Source of the DNA: Prescottella equi
GTDB taxonomy: Bacteria > Actinomycetota > Actinomycetes > Mycobacteriales > Mycobacteriaceae
Reading direction: 5' to 3'
Assembly (NCBI RefSeq): GCF_020171745.1
Contig: NZ_JAIVAH010000012.1
Coordinates: 62,001-126,000, forward strand
Length of the DNA: 64,000 nt
Shown: piece after piece, positions 41,483-49,275 of the stretch
Numbering within the stretch: position 1 is the first letter of the stretch
Layout: each line of letters starts with the position of its first letter
Notes under the pieces: model-generated
The model's input: the letters and a program-made list of their open reading frames with translations, nothing else
The model's database searches: none
What the model was told of the DNA's origin: nothing
Made by a program: the position numbers and the translations under genes

Positions 41483-41836
41483 ATGGGGAACGTGAACACC
41501 GAATCGCCCCGGACCGCGGGCGCCGTCGCCGATGCCGTCCGTATCGTCGACAGCCCGCCGCACGAGCGCTACGAACTGTGGGTGCGCGACGACCTCGTCG
41601 GCATCCTCGGCTACCGCCGCGACAGTGCCGGGCCGTCCGGGGACGTGCTCACCCTGCTGCACACCGTCGTCCGTGAGGATCGAAGCGGCCGCGGCTGGGC
41701 AGCGGTACTGGTCCGGGCCGTGCTCGACCGGGCCCGCAGCGAGGGCACCCGGATCCGCCCGGTGTGCACCTACGTCACGCGGTTCCTCGGCGCGCACACC
41801 GAGTGCCTGGACCTGCTCGACGAGCAGCGACCCTGA
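41483..41836 (+). CDS. Small GNAT-fold acetyltransferase, copy 2
   Basis: A 117-residue protein similar to copy 1: RYELWVRDDLVGILGYRRD, LTLLHTVVREDRSGRGWAAVLVRAVLDRARSEGTRIRPVCTYVTRFLGAHTECLDLL. The acetyl-CoA loop (RSGRGWAAV) is closer to the canonical Q/RxxGxG/A than in copy 1. The copies are in tandem on the same strand, 91 bp apart. ATG 41483 or GTG 41492 are possible starts. It ends one base before the convergent xthA. Confidence 0.85.
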   Translation: MGNVNTESPRTAGAVADAVRIVDSPPHERYELWVRDDLVGILGYRRDSAGPSGDVLTLLHTVVREDRSGRGWAAVLVRAVLDRARSEGTRIRPVCTYVTRFLGAHTECLDLLDEQRP

Positions 41837-42637
41837 TCAGGCCAGATCCACCACGACCGGCGCGTGATCGCTTGCGCCCTTGCCCTTGCGCTCGTCCCGG
41901 TCGATGTGCGCGCCGGTGACCCGCGCCGCAAGCGCGGGGGAGCCCAGCACGTAGTCGATGCGCATGCCCTGCCGCTTGGGGAACCGCAGCTGCGTGTAGT
42001 CCCAGTAGGTGTAGACGCCGGGGCCCGGCGCGAGCGGGCGCACCACATCTGCGAAACCGGCGTCGGCGAACGCGTCGAACGCGTCCCGCTCCGGCTGCGA
42101 CGTGTGCGTCTTGCCCTCGAAGAACGCCGGATCCCACACGTCCTCGTCGGTGGGGGCCACATTCCAGTCGCCCATCAGTGCGATCTGTGCGTCCGGGTTG
42201 CCGGCCAGCCAGCCCTCCGCGTCCGCGCGCAGCTTCGCGAGCCATTCCAGCTTGTAGACGTAGTGCGGATCCGTCAGCTCACGGCCGTTGGGCACGTACA
42301 GGCTCCACACCCGAACCGCGCCCACCGTCGCGCCGATCGCGCGGGCCTCCCGCGTGGCCTCCGCCTCCGGATCCTTGTTGAACCCGGGCTGGTCCGCGAA
42401 CCCGACCTGCACGTCCTCGAGCCCGATGCGCGACGCGATCGCGACGCCGTTCCACTGGCTCAGGCCCACGTGCGCCACCTCGTAGCCGGCCTCGGTGAAC
42501 CGTTCGTACGGGAACTGCTCGTCCTTGCACTTGGTTTCCTGCATCGCCAACACATCGGTGTCGGTGCGGGCCAGCCAGTCCACGATCCGGTCGGTTCGGG
42601 CACGGACCGAGTTCACATTCCACGTCGCGATACGCAC
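41837..42637 (-). CDS. xthA: Exodeoxyribonuclease III
   Basis: A 266-residue AP endonuclease/3'-5' exonuclease of base excision repair (EEP fold). Motifs: MRIATWNVNSVRARTDRIVDWL (Asn), LAMQETKCKDEQFP (metal Glu), YVPNGRE, LMGDWNVAPTDEDVWDP (Asp/Asn), MRIDYVLGSP and GASDHAPVVVDL (Asp-His). Length and motifs are standard. It lies 30 bp downstream of the small SH3-like gene, in the def-Rv0428c-xthA order of M. tuberculosis. Confidence 0.96.
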   Translation of the reverse strand: MRIATWNVNSVRARTDRIVDWLARTDTDVLAMQETKCKDEQFPYERFTEAGYEVAHVGLSQWNGVAIASRIGLEDVQVGFADQPGFNKDPEAEATREARAIGATVGAVRVWSLYVPNGRELTDPHYVYKLEWLAKLRADAEGWLAGNPDAQIALMGDWNVAPTDEDVWDPAFFEGKTHTSQPERDAFDAFADAGFADVVRPLAPGPGVYTYWDYTQLRFPKRQGMRIDYVLGSPALAARVTGAHIDRDERKGKGASDHAPVVVDLA

Positions 42638-42667
42638 ACCGGAGAGGGTAGTCAGCTACTCCGACAG

Positions 42668-42913
42668 TCACCGAACCCGGCCGTCGGACCGGCGCACCGG
42701 CTTGGGGCCCAGCGCCTTGAGCCGCACCACGTCGGCGCGCCCGATCTCCACCACGCGGTCGTCGGCGGTGCGGACCACCACCGTCGGCTCGAGCTGCTCG
42801 AGCGTTCCGATCACGTCGGTGAGCGGATGCGAGCCCCCGGGTGGCAGGCGATACCGCACCACCACCCGGCCGCCGATCACCGGCGGACCCGGCGGTGGGT
42901 CAGTCCTCGTCAT
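42668..42913 (-). CDS. Stand-alone Rv0428c-type N-terminal (SH3-like) domain
   Basis: An 81-residue protein: [57 protein letters not shown]. It resembles the N-terminal SH3-like domain of the roughly 300-residue acetyltransferase (Rv0428c) that occupies this place, between def and xthA, in M. tuberculosis. The GNAT domain is absent: the ORF ends and xthA follows 30 bp later. The ATG lies inside the end of def (14-nt overlap). It may be a remnant kept as a domain, or a shortened functional protein. Confidence 0.75.
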   Translation of the reverse strand: MTRTDPPPGPPVIGGRVVVRYRLPPGGSHPLTDVIGTLEQLEPTVVVRTADDRVVEIGRADVVRLKALGPKPVRRSDGRVR

Positions 42914-43505
42914 CGTCCTCGTCGTGACCGAACGGGTCGTCCATGGTGCCCGGCGTCCAGCTCAGGCCCGGCACGCCCCAACCCTCGCGCTTGATCGTCT
43001 TCTTCGCCGCGCGCTTGTTGCGGCCGATCAGCACGTCCACGTACAGGAAGCCGTCCAGGTGACCGGTCTCGTGCTGCAGCATCCGTGCGAAGAAGCCGTG
43101 GCCCTCGATCTCGACCGGATTGCCGTCCTCGTCGGTGCCGGTGACCTTGGCCCAGTCGGCGCGGCCGGTGGGGAACTGCTCACCGGGAACCGACAGGCAG
43201 CCCTCGACGTCGTCGTCCTCGTCCGGCATGGTCTCCGGGATCTCCGACGTCTCGAGCACCGGGTTGACCACGCAGCCGCGGCGGCGGGCAGACTTGCCGT
43301 TCTCGTCGACGTCGGGGCAGTCGTACACGAACAGGCGCTTGGCGACGCCCACCTGGTTCGCGGCCAGACCCACACCGTTCGCGGCGTCCATCGTCTCGTA
43401 CATGTCGCGGATCAGATCGGCGAGTTCGGCGGGCGACTCGGTCACGGGCTTGGTCGGCTCGTGCAGGACGGGATCGCCGACGATGCGGATCGGAAGAATT
43501 GCCAT
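42900..43505 (-). CDS. def: Peptide deformylase
   Basis: A 201-residue metalloenzyme removing the N-formyl group from new proteins. The three motifs are [19 protein letters not shown] (metal Cys) and [14 protein letters not shown] (HExxH-like HETGH). A charged C-terminal tail ([13 protein letters not shown]) extends the protein. ATG 43505 ([10 protein letters not shown]) aligns with mycobacterial Def; the in-frame GTG at 43514 adds three residues. The 236-bp upstream region separates it from the divergent DUF3263 gene. Confidence 0.96.
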   Translation of the reverse strand: MAILPIRIVGDPVLHEPTKPVTESPAELADLIRDMYETMDAANGVGLAANQVGVAKRLFVYDCPDVDENGKSARRRGCVVNPVLETSEIPETMPDEDDDVEGCLSVPGEQFPTGRADWAKVTGTDEDGNPVEIEGHGFFARMLQHETGHLDGFLYVDVLIGRNKRAAKKTIKREGWGVPGLSWTPGTMDDPFGHDEDDDED

Positions 43506-43742
43506 GGTCACCAAGGATAGTGGGCGTGATATCCGCGGCGCGTCCCCCCGGAAGCCCGACGGTGCAGTCGTGACCGTGGTTCAATTGACCAGGAAGAACA
43601 CAGATGTAATTCGTGACCGGTCTCCAGCGATGTCTCAGTGGCCGGGCACGCCGCTCGGCCTGATCCTGCCGGGTCCAACGGGGCGCGGAGGGTGCGCTGA
43701 CGTCGGGCGGAACCGGAAGTCATCGAGCAGTCGAGGAGTGAG

Positions 43743-44069
43743 ATGGACGGCGCAGTAGCGCGGAACCAATCTGAGCGGCCCGACAGCACGTCGGGGAACG
43801 AAGTGGGCGAGGACGGTCTGTCTCGCCGCGAGCACGACATCCTGTCCTTCGAGCGGCAGTGGTGGAAGTACGCCGGGGCCAAGGAAGAGGCCATCAAGGA
43901 ACTCTTCGCGATGTCGGCCACTCGCTACTACCAGGTTCTCAACGCGCTCGTCGATCGCCCCGAGGCGCTGGCGGCCGACCCCATGCTGGTCAAGCGCCTG
44001 CGCCGCCTGCGTGCCAGCCGCCAGAAGGCCCGCGCGGCCCGCCGTCTGGGCTTCGATCTCAGCACGTAG
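43743..44069 (+). CDS. DUF3263 protein (Rv0430-like)
   Basis: A 108-residue basic protein. The DUF3263 core is LSRREHDILSFERQWWKYAGAKEEAIKELFAMSATRYYQVLNALVDRPEAL, a helical domain that looks like a sigma-region-like HTH, with an Arg/Lys-rich end (RLRRLRASRQKARAARR). It matches Rv0430, which precedes the LytR_C and sodC genes in M. tuberculosis. A possible promoter (TTGACC at 43585 with TAATTC at 43607) lies upstream. DNA binding is inference. Confidence 0.88.
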   Translation: MDGAVARNQSERPDSTSGNEVGEDGLSRREHDILSFERQWWKYAGAKEEAIKELFAMSATRYYQVLNALVDRPEALAADPMLVKRLRRLRASRQKARAARRLGFDLST

Positions 44070-44118
44070 CCCTCACCTCCTAGCCCCGCGCCCGGCGCGC
44101 CGATTAAGGTCGTGAGTC

Positions 44119-44676
44119 GTGACCACCCCGAATCCAGAGTCGTCAGGCCCCCCGCTGCGCGCGATCGCGATGGTGCTGATCGCCCTCGCGATCCTGTTCG
44201 CAGGCCTCGGCGCGGCCTCCCTGGGGGGCTCCGATTCGGACGAGACGGCCACCGAGGCGTCCGCCACCACGACCACGTCGGCGGCCGCCGCGCCCGCGGC
44301 AGCGCGCACGACGACGGCTCCGGCGCCCACGACCACCACGGCCGCGACCAGCACCCCGTCGACCACCAGTGCCTCGGCCACCACGTCCGCACGCGTCGAC
44401 AAGTCCGTCCCGGTGCGGGTGTTCAACAACAGCACCGTCTCGGGCCTGGCCGCGCAGACCGCCAACGAGCTGACGTCCGGCGGCTGGAACGTCTCCGAGA
44501 CCGGCAACTACAGCTACGGGCAGATCCAGACCACCACGGTCTACTACGGCAGTAGCGCATCCGAGAAGGCCGCCGCGCAGGCCATCGCCGCCGAACTCGG
44601 CGTCAAGGCCGAACCCCGTTTCGCCGGCATCGACAGTGCGTCGCCCGGCGTGATCGTGATCGTCACCTCCGGATAG
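44119..44676 (+). CDS. LytR_C-domain membrane-anchored protein (Rv0431/VirR-like)
   Basis: A 185-residue protein: cytoplasmic start, one transmembrane helix ([23 protein letters not shown]), a 60-residue Thr/Ala/Ser-rich low-complexity stretch, then an extracytoplasmic LytR_C domain ([50 protein letters not shown]). Rv0431 (VirR) controls vesicle release and envelope integrity in M. tuberculosis and has the same neighbours. GTG 44119. Confidence 0.9.
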   Translation: MTTPNPESSGPPLRAIAMVLIALAILFAGLGAASLGGSDSDETATEASATTTTSAAAAPAAARTTTAPAPTTTTAATSTPSTTSASATTSARVDKSVPVRVFNNSTVSGLAAQTANELTSGGWNVSETGNYSYGQIQTTTVYYGSSASEKAAAQAIAAELGVKAEPRFAGIDSASPGVIVIVTSG

Positions 44677-44738
44677 TTCCGCGGGACCCGCTGGTTATGA
44701 TCATCAGCAGATTTCAACCACCTCGAAGGAGCGGTTCG

Positions 44739-45449
44739 ATGGCCTCGCAATTCTCCCGTCGCAAGTCCTGGCGTGTCGTGACCCCGTTGGTCGCGATCGC
44801 CGCGCTGGGCCTGACCGCGTGCTCGAACAACGAGGAGCCCACCGACGTCCCCGGCACCACCCCGCCGGTGTGGACCGGTGCCCCCGCTCCCGCAGGCGAG
44901 CACGGTGAGAGCGGCTCCGAGCACGCCACCACCACCGCATCCGCCGACAACGTCTCGGTGACGCTGAAGGACGCCAAGGGCGCCCAGGTCGGCACCGCGA
45001 CCCTCGCCGAGAACGGTGGCTTCGTCCAGATCACCGTCGACGCGCAGGGCCTGAAGCCCGGCTTCCACGGCCTGCACGTGCACTCGGTCGGCAAGTGCGA
45101 GCCCAACTCCGTCGCCCCCACCGGCGGCGAGCCCGGCAACTTCCTCTCCGCCGGCGGCCACTTCCAGGTCCAGGGCCATACCGGTCACCCGGCCAGCGGC
45201 GACCTCACCTCGCTCGAGGTCCGCGAGGACGGCAAGGGCTACCTCGTCACCACCACCGACGCCTTCACCCTCGAGGATCTGAAGAACGGTGGCAAGGGCA
45301 CCGCGCTGATGATCCACGCGGACGCCGACAACTTCGGCAACATCCCCACCCGCTACACGCTGCCCGACAACGCGGCCGTGCCGGACCAGCAGACGCTGTC
45401 CACCGGTGATGCGGGCGGACGCGTCGCCTGCGGCGTCATCGGCGGCTGA
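44739..45449 (+). CDS. sodC: Cu-type superoxide dismutase lipoprotein
   Basis: A 236-residue exported superoxide dismutase. Lipobox LTAC with Cys28 anchors it; a 40-residue Pro/Thr/Gly linker follows. The SOD domain has [14 protein letters not shown] (Cu His), [36 protein letters not shown] and [12 protein letters not shown] (disulfide Cys). As in mycobacterial SodC, the usual zinc loop looks altered, so a Cu-only enzyme is likely. ATG 44739 has a GAAGGAG site. It protects the cell surface from superoxide. A strong terminator follows. Confidence 0.96.
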   Translation: MASQFSRRKSWRVVTPLVAIAALGLTACSNNEEPTDVPGTTPPVWTGAPAPAGEHGESGSEHATTTASADNVSVTLKDAKGAQVGTATLAENGGFVQITVDAQGLKPGFHGLHVHSVGKCEPNSVAPTGGEPGNFLSAGGHFQVQGHTGHPASGDLTSLEVREDGKGYLVTTTDAFTLEDLKNGGKGTALMIHADADNFGNIPTRYTLPDNAAVPDQQTLSTGDAGGRVACGVIGG

Positions 45450-45468
45450 CGCCAACACGAGAACCACC

Positions 45469-45501
45469 GGAACGGCGGGGCCATCACGGCCCCGCCGTTC
45501 C
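45469..45501 (+). terminator. Strong hairpin after sodC
   Basis: Perfect 14-nt GC-rich arms (GGAACGGCGGGGCC and its complement) with a 5-nt loop, 19 bp past the sodC stop. The stem is the strongest terminator-like hairpin in the window. Confidence 0.85.
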
Positions 45502-45563
45502 GCGTCTGCCAGGCCTTTTCCGGAGTCGTGCGGGCTCCAGATCGCTGTGGTTGGATCGGTTCT

Positions 45564-46682
45564 GTGGGAGTACCCTTCGCAGGTTCACCGCGTCCGACCA
45601 TCGGGGTGGAATGGGAGATCGCGCTGGTCGACCGGACCACCCGCGATCTGTCCAACACCGCCGCCGAGGTGCTCGACGCCGTCGGTGGTCTGGCCGACAA
45701 ACCCCGAGTCACCAAGGAGTTGCTGCGCAACACCGTCGAACTCGTGACGGGCATCTGCGACAACGTCGGCGAGGCGATGGACGACCTGTCGGAGACCATG
45801 TCGCTGGTGCGCCGGGCCGCCGATCCGCTCGGCGTCGACCTCATGTGCGCGGGCACCCATCCGTTCGCGCAGTGGTCCACCCAGTTGATCACCCGTACCC
45901 CGCACTACGACGAACTCATCGAACGCACCCAGTGGTGGGGGCGGCAGATGCTGATCTGGGGCGTGCACGTGCACGTCGGGATCTCGTCGAAGGAGAGAGT
46001 CTTCCCGATCCTCAACGCGTTGCTGCTGAAATATCCTCACCTGCTTGCACTTTCGGCGTCGTCGCCGATGTGGACCGGGGTCGACACCGGATACGCCAGC
46101 AACCGGGCACTGATGTTCCAGCAGCTGCCCACCGCAGGGCTGCCGTTCCAGTTCGAGAACTGGACGCAGTTCGAGGGCTACGTCGACGACCAGCTCACCA
46201 CCGGCGTCATCGACAACCTCGGCGGCCTGCACTGGGACATCCGGCCCGCGCCGCGCTGGGGCACCATCGAGGTGCGGGTGTGCGACGGCATCTCCTCCCG
46301 CACCGAACTGTCCGCGCTCGTCGCCCTCATCCACTGCCTCATCGTGCACCTCGACGAGCGGCTCGAGGCGGGGGAGACGCTGCCGTCGATGCCGCCGTGG
46401 CACGTGCAGGAAAACAAGTGGCGCGCCGCCCGCTACGGCATCGACGCCGAGGTGATCCTGGGCGCCGACAACCGCGAACGGCTCGTCACCGACGACCTCC
46501 ACGACCTCCTCGAGAAGCTCACCCCCACCGCCGTCCGGTTGGGTTGCGCCGACGAACTGGCCCGCGTCGCCGACATCCCGCGCCGCGGGGCGTCGTATCA
46601 GCGTCAGCGCAAGGTGGCCGCCGCGACCGGCGGCGACCTGCGCGCCGTCGTCGGCTCCCTCGTCGACGAACTGGACACGTAA
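45564..46682 (+). CDS. YbdK-family carboxylate-amine ligase (glutamate-cysteine ligase-like)
   Basis: A 372-residue enzyme of the GCS2 family, close to M. tuberculosis Rv0433 (376). Motifs: AGSPRPTIGVEWEIALVD, RNTVELVTGICDNVGEAM, CAGTHPFAQWSTQL, WWGRQMLIWGVHVHVGI, PTAGLPFQFENW and MPPWHVQENKWRAARYG. It forms a peptide bond between an acidic and an amine substrate; weak glutamate-cysteine ligase activity is known for the E. coli relative, but the true product is unclear, because mycothiol rather than glutathione is the usual thiol here. GTG 45564; ATG 45528 is possible. Confidence 0.9.
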   Translation: MGVPFAGSPRPTIGVEWEIALVDRTTRDLSNTAAEVLDAVGGLADKPRVTKELLRNTVELVTGICDNVGEAMDDLSETMSLVRRAADPLGVDLMCAGTHPFAQWSTQLITRTPHYDELIERTQWWGRQMLIWGVHVHVGISSKERVFPILNALLLKYPHLLALSASSPMWTGVDTGYASNRALMFQQLPTAGLPFQFENWTQFEGYVDDQLTTGVIDNLGGLHWDIRPAPRWGTIEVRVCDGISSRTELSALVALIHCLIVHLDERLEAGETLPSMPPWHVQENKWRAARYGIDAEVILGADNRERLVTDDLHDLLEKLTPTAVRLGCADELARVADIPRRGASYQRQRKVAAATGGDLRAVVGSLVDELDT

Positions 46683-46706
46683 GTTCGAATTCACCCGCCG
46701 TTTACT

Positions 46707-48038
46707 ATGAACGGCGTGTTGGTGGACGGTGGTGCGCGGACGGAGCCGGTGCGGCTCTCCGACCGGACCCGCAATTACCTGATCGGCGGCGTCGTCGCGG
46801 CCGGTGTCGCAATCCTGATCGCGCTGCAGATGTTCGCGTCGTCCCACGGTTTCGAGGGACCTCTGACGAGTCTGCTCAACGATTTCGTCGGGACCCCCAA
46901 GTCGGCATCCGTGCCGTGGGCCGGGCTCGCGCTCGCGATGGTGGGGCTCACCAACCGGCAGCGGGTGCTGGCGCTGTCGAGCGCGGTGGGCATCGACGTC
47001 GTGATCGCCGCAATCCGCTACCTCGCGGGCGGGCCGCTCACCGTCGGCAACGGCGCGGTGATCGTGCTGACCGCGATCGGCGTCTGGGCCGGTTGGAAAT
47101 GGTCCGGCGAGCAGCGCCGCAACGCACTCATGGGCGTCGGACTGGGCGCGTTGCTCATCGTCGCCACCAAGTTCGGCGACGTGTGGCTGCACATCACCGT
47201 CCTCGCCGGCCCGGAGGTCCTCGACCAGTACGTCCAGCTCGCCGACCACGCGCTCGGCAACCCGTCGTGGGTGATGGGCAACATCGTCGACGCGACGGGG
47301 TCGGTCGGCTACGCCGTCCTGCACTGGGTGTACATCGAGCTGCCCGTGGCCGCGATCGTCGTCGCGCTGTACCAGCTGCGCAAGGGCTGGCCGTCGCACC
47401 ATCTGGTCCGCACGTTCCTGCTGATCGGGCTGATCGGGCCGGTGTTCTACATCCTGTTCCCCGTGGTGGGGCCGATCTTCGCGTTCGGCGCCGACGGCAA
47501 CGGCTTCCAAGTGGGCGACTTCTGGCCGTCCGTCGTGCCGTTCGACCTGACGCCGTCGGCCATGCCGTTCGACGACGCCACCCCCCGCAACTGCATGCCC
47601 AGCCTGCACACCGCGTGGGCGCTCGCGCTGTTCCTGCACTCGCGGCAGGGACCGCGCTGGCTGCGCTGGGGCGGCACGTTCTGGCTGGTGTGCACGCTCA
47701 GCGCGACCCTCGGCTTCGGCTACCACTACGGCGTCGACCTCATCGCCGGTGTCGTCCTGACGCTGACGCTCGAGTCCGCCCTGCGCGCCCCCGAGCGCGG
47801 CTGGGGTGCGTTCCGGGTGCGCCTTGTCGCCGGCGGCGCGGTGCTGCTGGCCGCACTGCTGCTGAGCTACCGGTTCCTGGCCGTGGAGATCGCCGAGTAC
47901 CCGATCGTCTCCGCGCCGCTGCTCCTCGGTGTCCCGGCCCTCTTCGCCTACGCGTACTGGCGCACGTTCTACCGTGCCCCGGCCTCCTCGCGTTTTGCGC
48001 ACTTAGCGCTCCCGGAGGACGCCCCGACCGCGCGCTAA
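46707..48038 (+). CDS. PAP2-family membrane phosphatase/inositolphosphotransferase-like protein
   Basis: A 443-residue membrane protein with about ten helices. The PAP2 motifs are NCMPSLHTAWALALFLHS and GFGYHYGVDLIAGVVL (catalytic His pairs); the arrangement is that of Aur1/Ipt1-like enzymes. The last 16 or so codons (from SSRFAHLALPED) come from the palindromic repeat of cluster C, which contains the stop, so the native C-terminus may have been replaced. ATG 46707 (GTG 46716 in frame). A role in envelope lipid or inositol-phosphate transfer is inference. Confidence 0.85.
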   Translation: MNGVLVDGGARTEPVRLSDRTRNYLIGGVVAAGVAILIALQMFASSHGFEGPLTSLLNDFVGTPKSASVPWAGLALAMVGLTNRQRVLALSSAVGIDVVIAAIRYLAGGPLTVGNGAVIVLTAIGVWAGWKWSGEQRRNALMGVGLGALLIVATKFGDVWLHITVLAGPEVLDQYVQLADHALGNPSWVMGNIVDATGSVGYAVLHWVYIELPVAAIVVALYQLRKGWPSHHLVRTFLLIGLIGPVFYILFPVVGPIFAFGADGNGFQVGDFWPSVVPFDLTPSAMPFDDATPRNCMPSLHTAWALALFLHSRQGPRWLRWGGTFWLVCTLSATLGFGYHYGVDLIAGVVLTLTLESALRAPERGWGAFRVRLVAGGAVLLAALLLSYRFLAVEIAEYPIVSAPLLLGVPALFAYAYWRTFYRAPASSRFAHLALPEDAPTAR

Positions 48039-48093
48039 GTGCGCAAAACGCGGGGGTGAGGGCCGCGTCGGCGCGCTAAGTGCGCAAAACGCG
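47989..48093. repeat. Palindromic repeat cluster C (three 22-bp units)
   Basis: Units lie at 47989-48010 (reverse), 48031-48052 and 48072-48093 (both forward), starting 42 and 41 bp apart. They carry CT at the variable positions (…CTAAGTGCGC), and the first unit has the matching change, so pairing is preserved. The cluster begins inside the PAP2 reading frame and ends 18 bp before the mnhG stop. Confidence 0.95.
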
Positions 48094-48110
48094 GGGGTGG
48101 GGAAGGCGGG

Positions 48111-48449
48111 TCAGCGGAAGGTGCCCGGATCGTCGTCGTGGTTCATCAGCAGCCCGTCGCGTCCGCGCTGCTCGCGGTAGGCGACGCGGCCGACGCTGTG
48201 CGCGATGACGGGCGCGGTCAGCAGCGTGAACAGGCCGACGAGCACGAGCATCCAGATGTCGACGTTGCCGTGCAGCCGGATCACTGCACCGATCAGCACC
48301 AGCACCAGGCCGACGACCTGCGGTTTGGTGGCCGCGTGCATGCGGGAGAGGGTGTCGGGGAAGCGGACGATGCCGATCGCGGCGGTGAGCGCGAGGAACG
48401 ATCCGACGAGGATGCAGATCGCGGCGAGGACGTCGAGGAAGGTGTTCAC
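48111..48449 (-). CDS. mnhG: Monovalent cation/proton antiporter subunit G
   Basis: A 112-residue membrane protein with three helices: FLDVLAAICILVGSFLALTAAIGIVRFPDTLSRMHAATKPQVVGLVLVLIG and IWMLVLVGLFTLLTAPVIAHSVGRVAYR. RFPDTLSRMHAATKP is the MnhG/PhaG signature. Last gene of the operon; its ATG overlaps the mnhF stop by 4 nt. Needed for assembly of the multi-subunit Na+(K+)/H+ antiporter. Confidence 0.94.
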   Translation of the reverse strand: MNTFLDVLAAICILVGSFLALTAAIGIVRFPDTLSRMHAATKPQVVGLVLVLIGAVIRLHGNVDIWMLVLVGLFTLLTAPVIAHSVGRVAYREQRGRDGLLMNHDDDPGTFR

Positions 48450-48706
48450 GAGTCGTCACTCACCCGGAATCGGGCCACACTCACCGAGCCGACGAAGCCG
48501 ACCAGGGCGAGCGCGACGATGGCGGGCACGATCGTGGTGTCGCCGCTGTAGGCCGCCCACACCGACAGCCCGCAGATCGCGGTGGCGATGAGGGTGTCCA
48601 TCGCGACCAGACGGTCGAGGCTGCCCGGCCCGGCCAGCAGCCGGTAGGTGGTGAGCAGCGCGGCCACCACCAGCATCACTCCGGCGATGATCAGCACGGC
48701 GGTCAT
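48446..48706 (-). CDS. mnhF: Monovalent cation/proton antiporter subunit F
   Basis: An 86-residue membrane protein with three helices (TAVLIIAGVMLVVAALLTTYRLLAGPGSLDRLVAMDTLIATAICGLSVWAA, then VPAIVALALVGFVGSVSVARF). The GPxxxDRxxAxD motif is the MnhF/PhaF signature. Both ends overlap neighbours by 4 nt. Longer ORFs in this frame are shadow extensions. Confidence 0.94.
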   Translation of the reverse strand: MTAVLIIAGVMLVVAALLTTYRLLAGPGSLDRLVAMDTLIATAICGLSVWAAYSGDTTIVPAIVALALVGFVGSVSVARFRVSDDS

Positions 48707-49275
48707 GCGCGATCCTCCCTGCCCTCTTCGTGGTACTCGTAGTCGCGCAGATGCCACGGCGCCGGCTGCCACTCCGAATCCCGTTCGAACGCCGCGATGA
48801 ACAATCGTTCGAGCTGTCGTGTGGTCCGGTAGAACTGGTCGACGGCCTTGGTGGTCCCGACGTCGAGGACGTGCACGTACACCGCGCGGCGTGCCTGGTC
48901 CACCTCGAGCACCATCGTGCCGGGGATCAGATTGAGGACGTCGACGCACAGCGTCAGCACCAGGTCGGACTTGATGCCGAGCTTGCAGCGCAGCACCCCG
49001 GTGACCGGCGGCGGCCCCGGCCGGACGGCCAGCCACGCCACCTGCGCACTGGACTGCGCGGCGTAGAAGATGATCATCCACACCAGCTTGACCATCGACA
49101 GCACGTGCACGCGGCCCTCGACGGGCACCCGCGGCAGCGGCAGCAGCCACATGATGAGCAGTCCGACGACGATGCCGCCCAACAGATTCGCGATGCTGAA
49201 CGTGCCCCACAGCAGGATCCACACCACCGTCAGCCACGCGAGGATGCCGACGCGGAGTACGCGTTCGCGGGTCAT
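48703..49275 (-). CDS. mnhE: Monovalent cation/proton antiporter subunit E
   Basis: A 190-residue protein with two N-terminal helices (VLRVGILAWLTVVWILLWGTFSIANLLGGIVVGLLIMWLLP) and a soluble C-terminal domain (LLTLCVDVLNLIPGTMVLEVDQARRAVYVHVLDV). This is the MnhE/PhaE pattern. The C-terminal tail EEGREDRA ends in a 4-nt overlap with mnhF. Start ATG 49275 overlaps mnhD. Confidence 0.93.
   Translation of the reverse strand: MTRERVLRVGILAWLTVVWILLWGTFSIANLLGGIVVGLLIMWLLPLPRVPVEGRVHVLSMVKLVWMIIFYAAQSSAQVAWLAVRPGPPPVTGVLRCKLGIKSDLVLTLCVDVLNLIPGTMVLEVDQARRAVYVHVLDVGTTKAVDQFYRTTRQLERLFIAAFERDSEWQPAPWHLRDYEYHEEGREDRA

Noticed and set aside
45585-48002. 805-residue open frame on the minus strand
   Set aside because: It is antisense to the YbdK and PAP2 genes; composition is Arg/His/Gln-rich with no domain, as expected for a GC-rich shadow frame.
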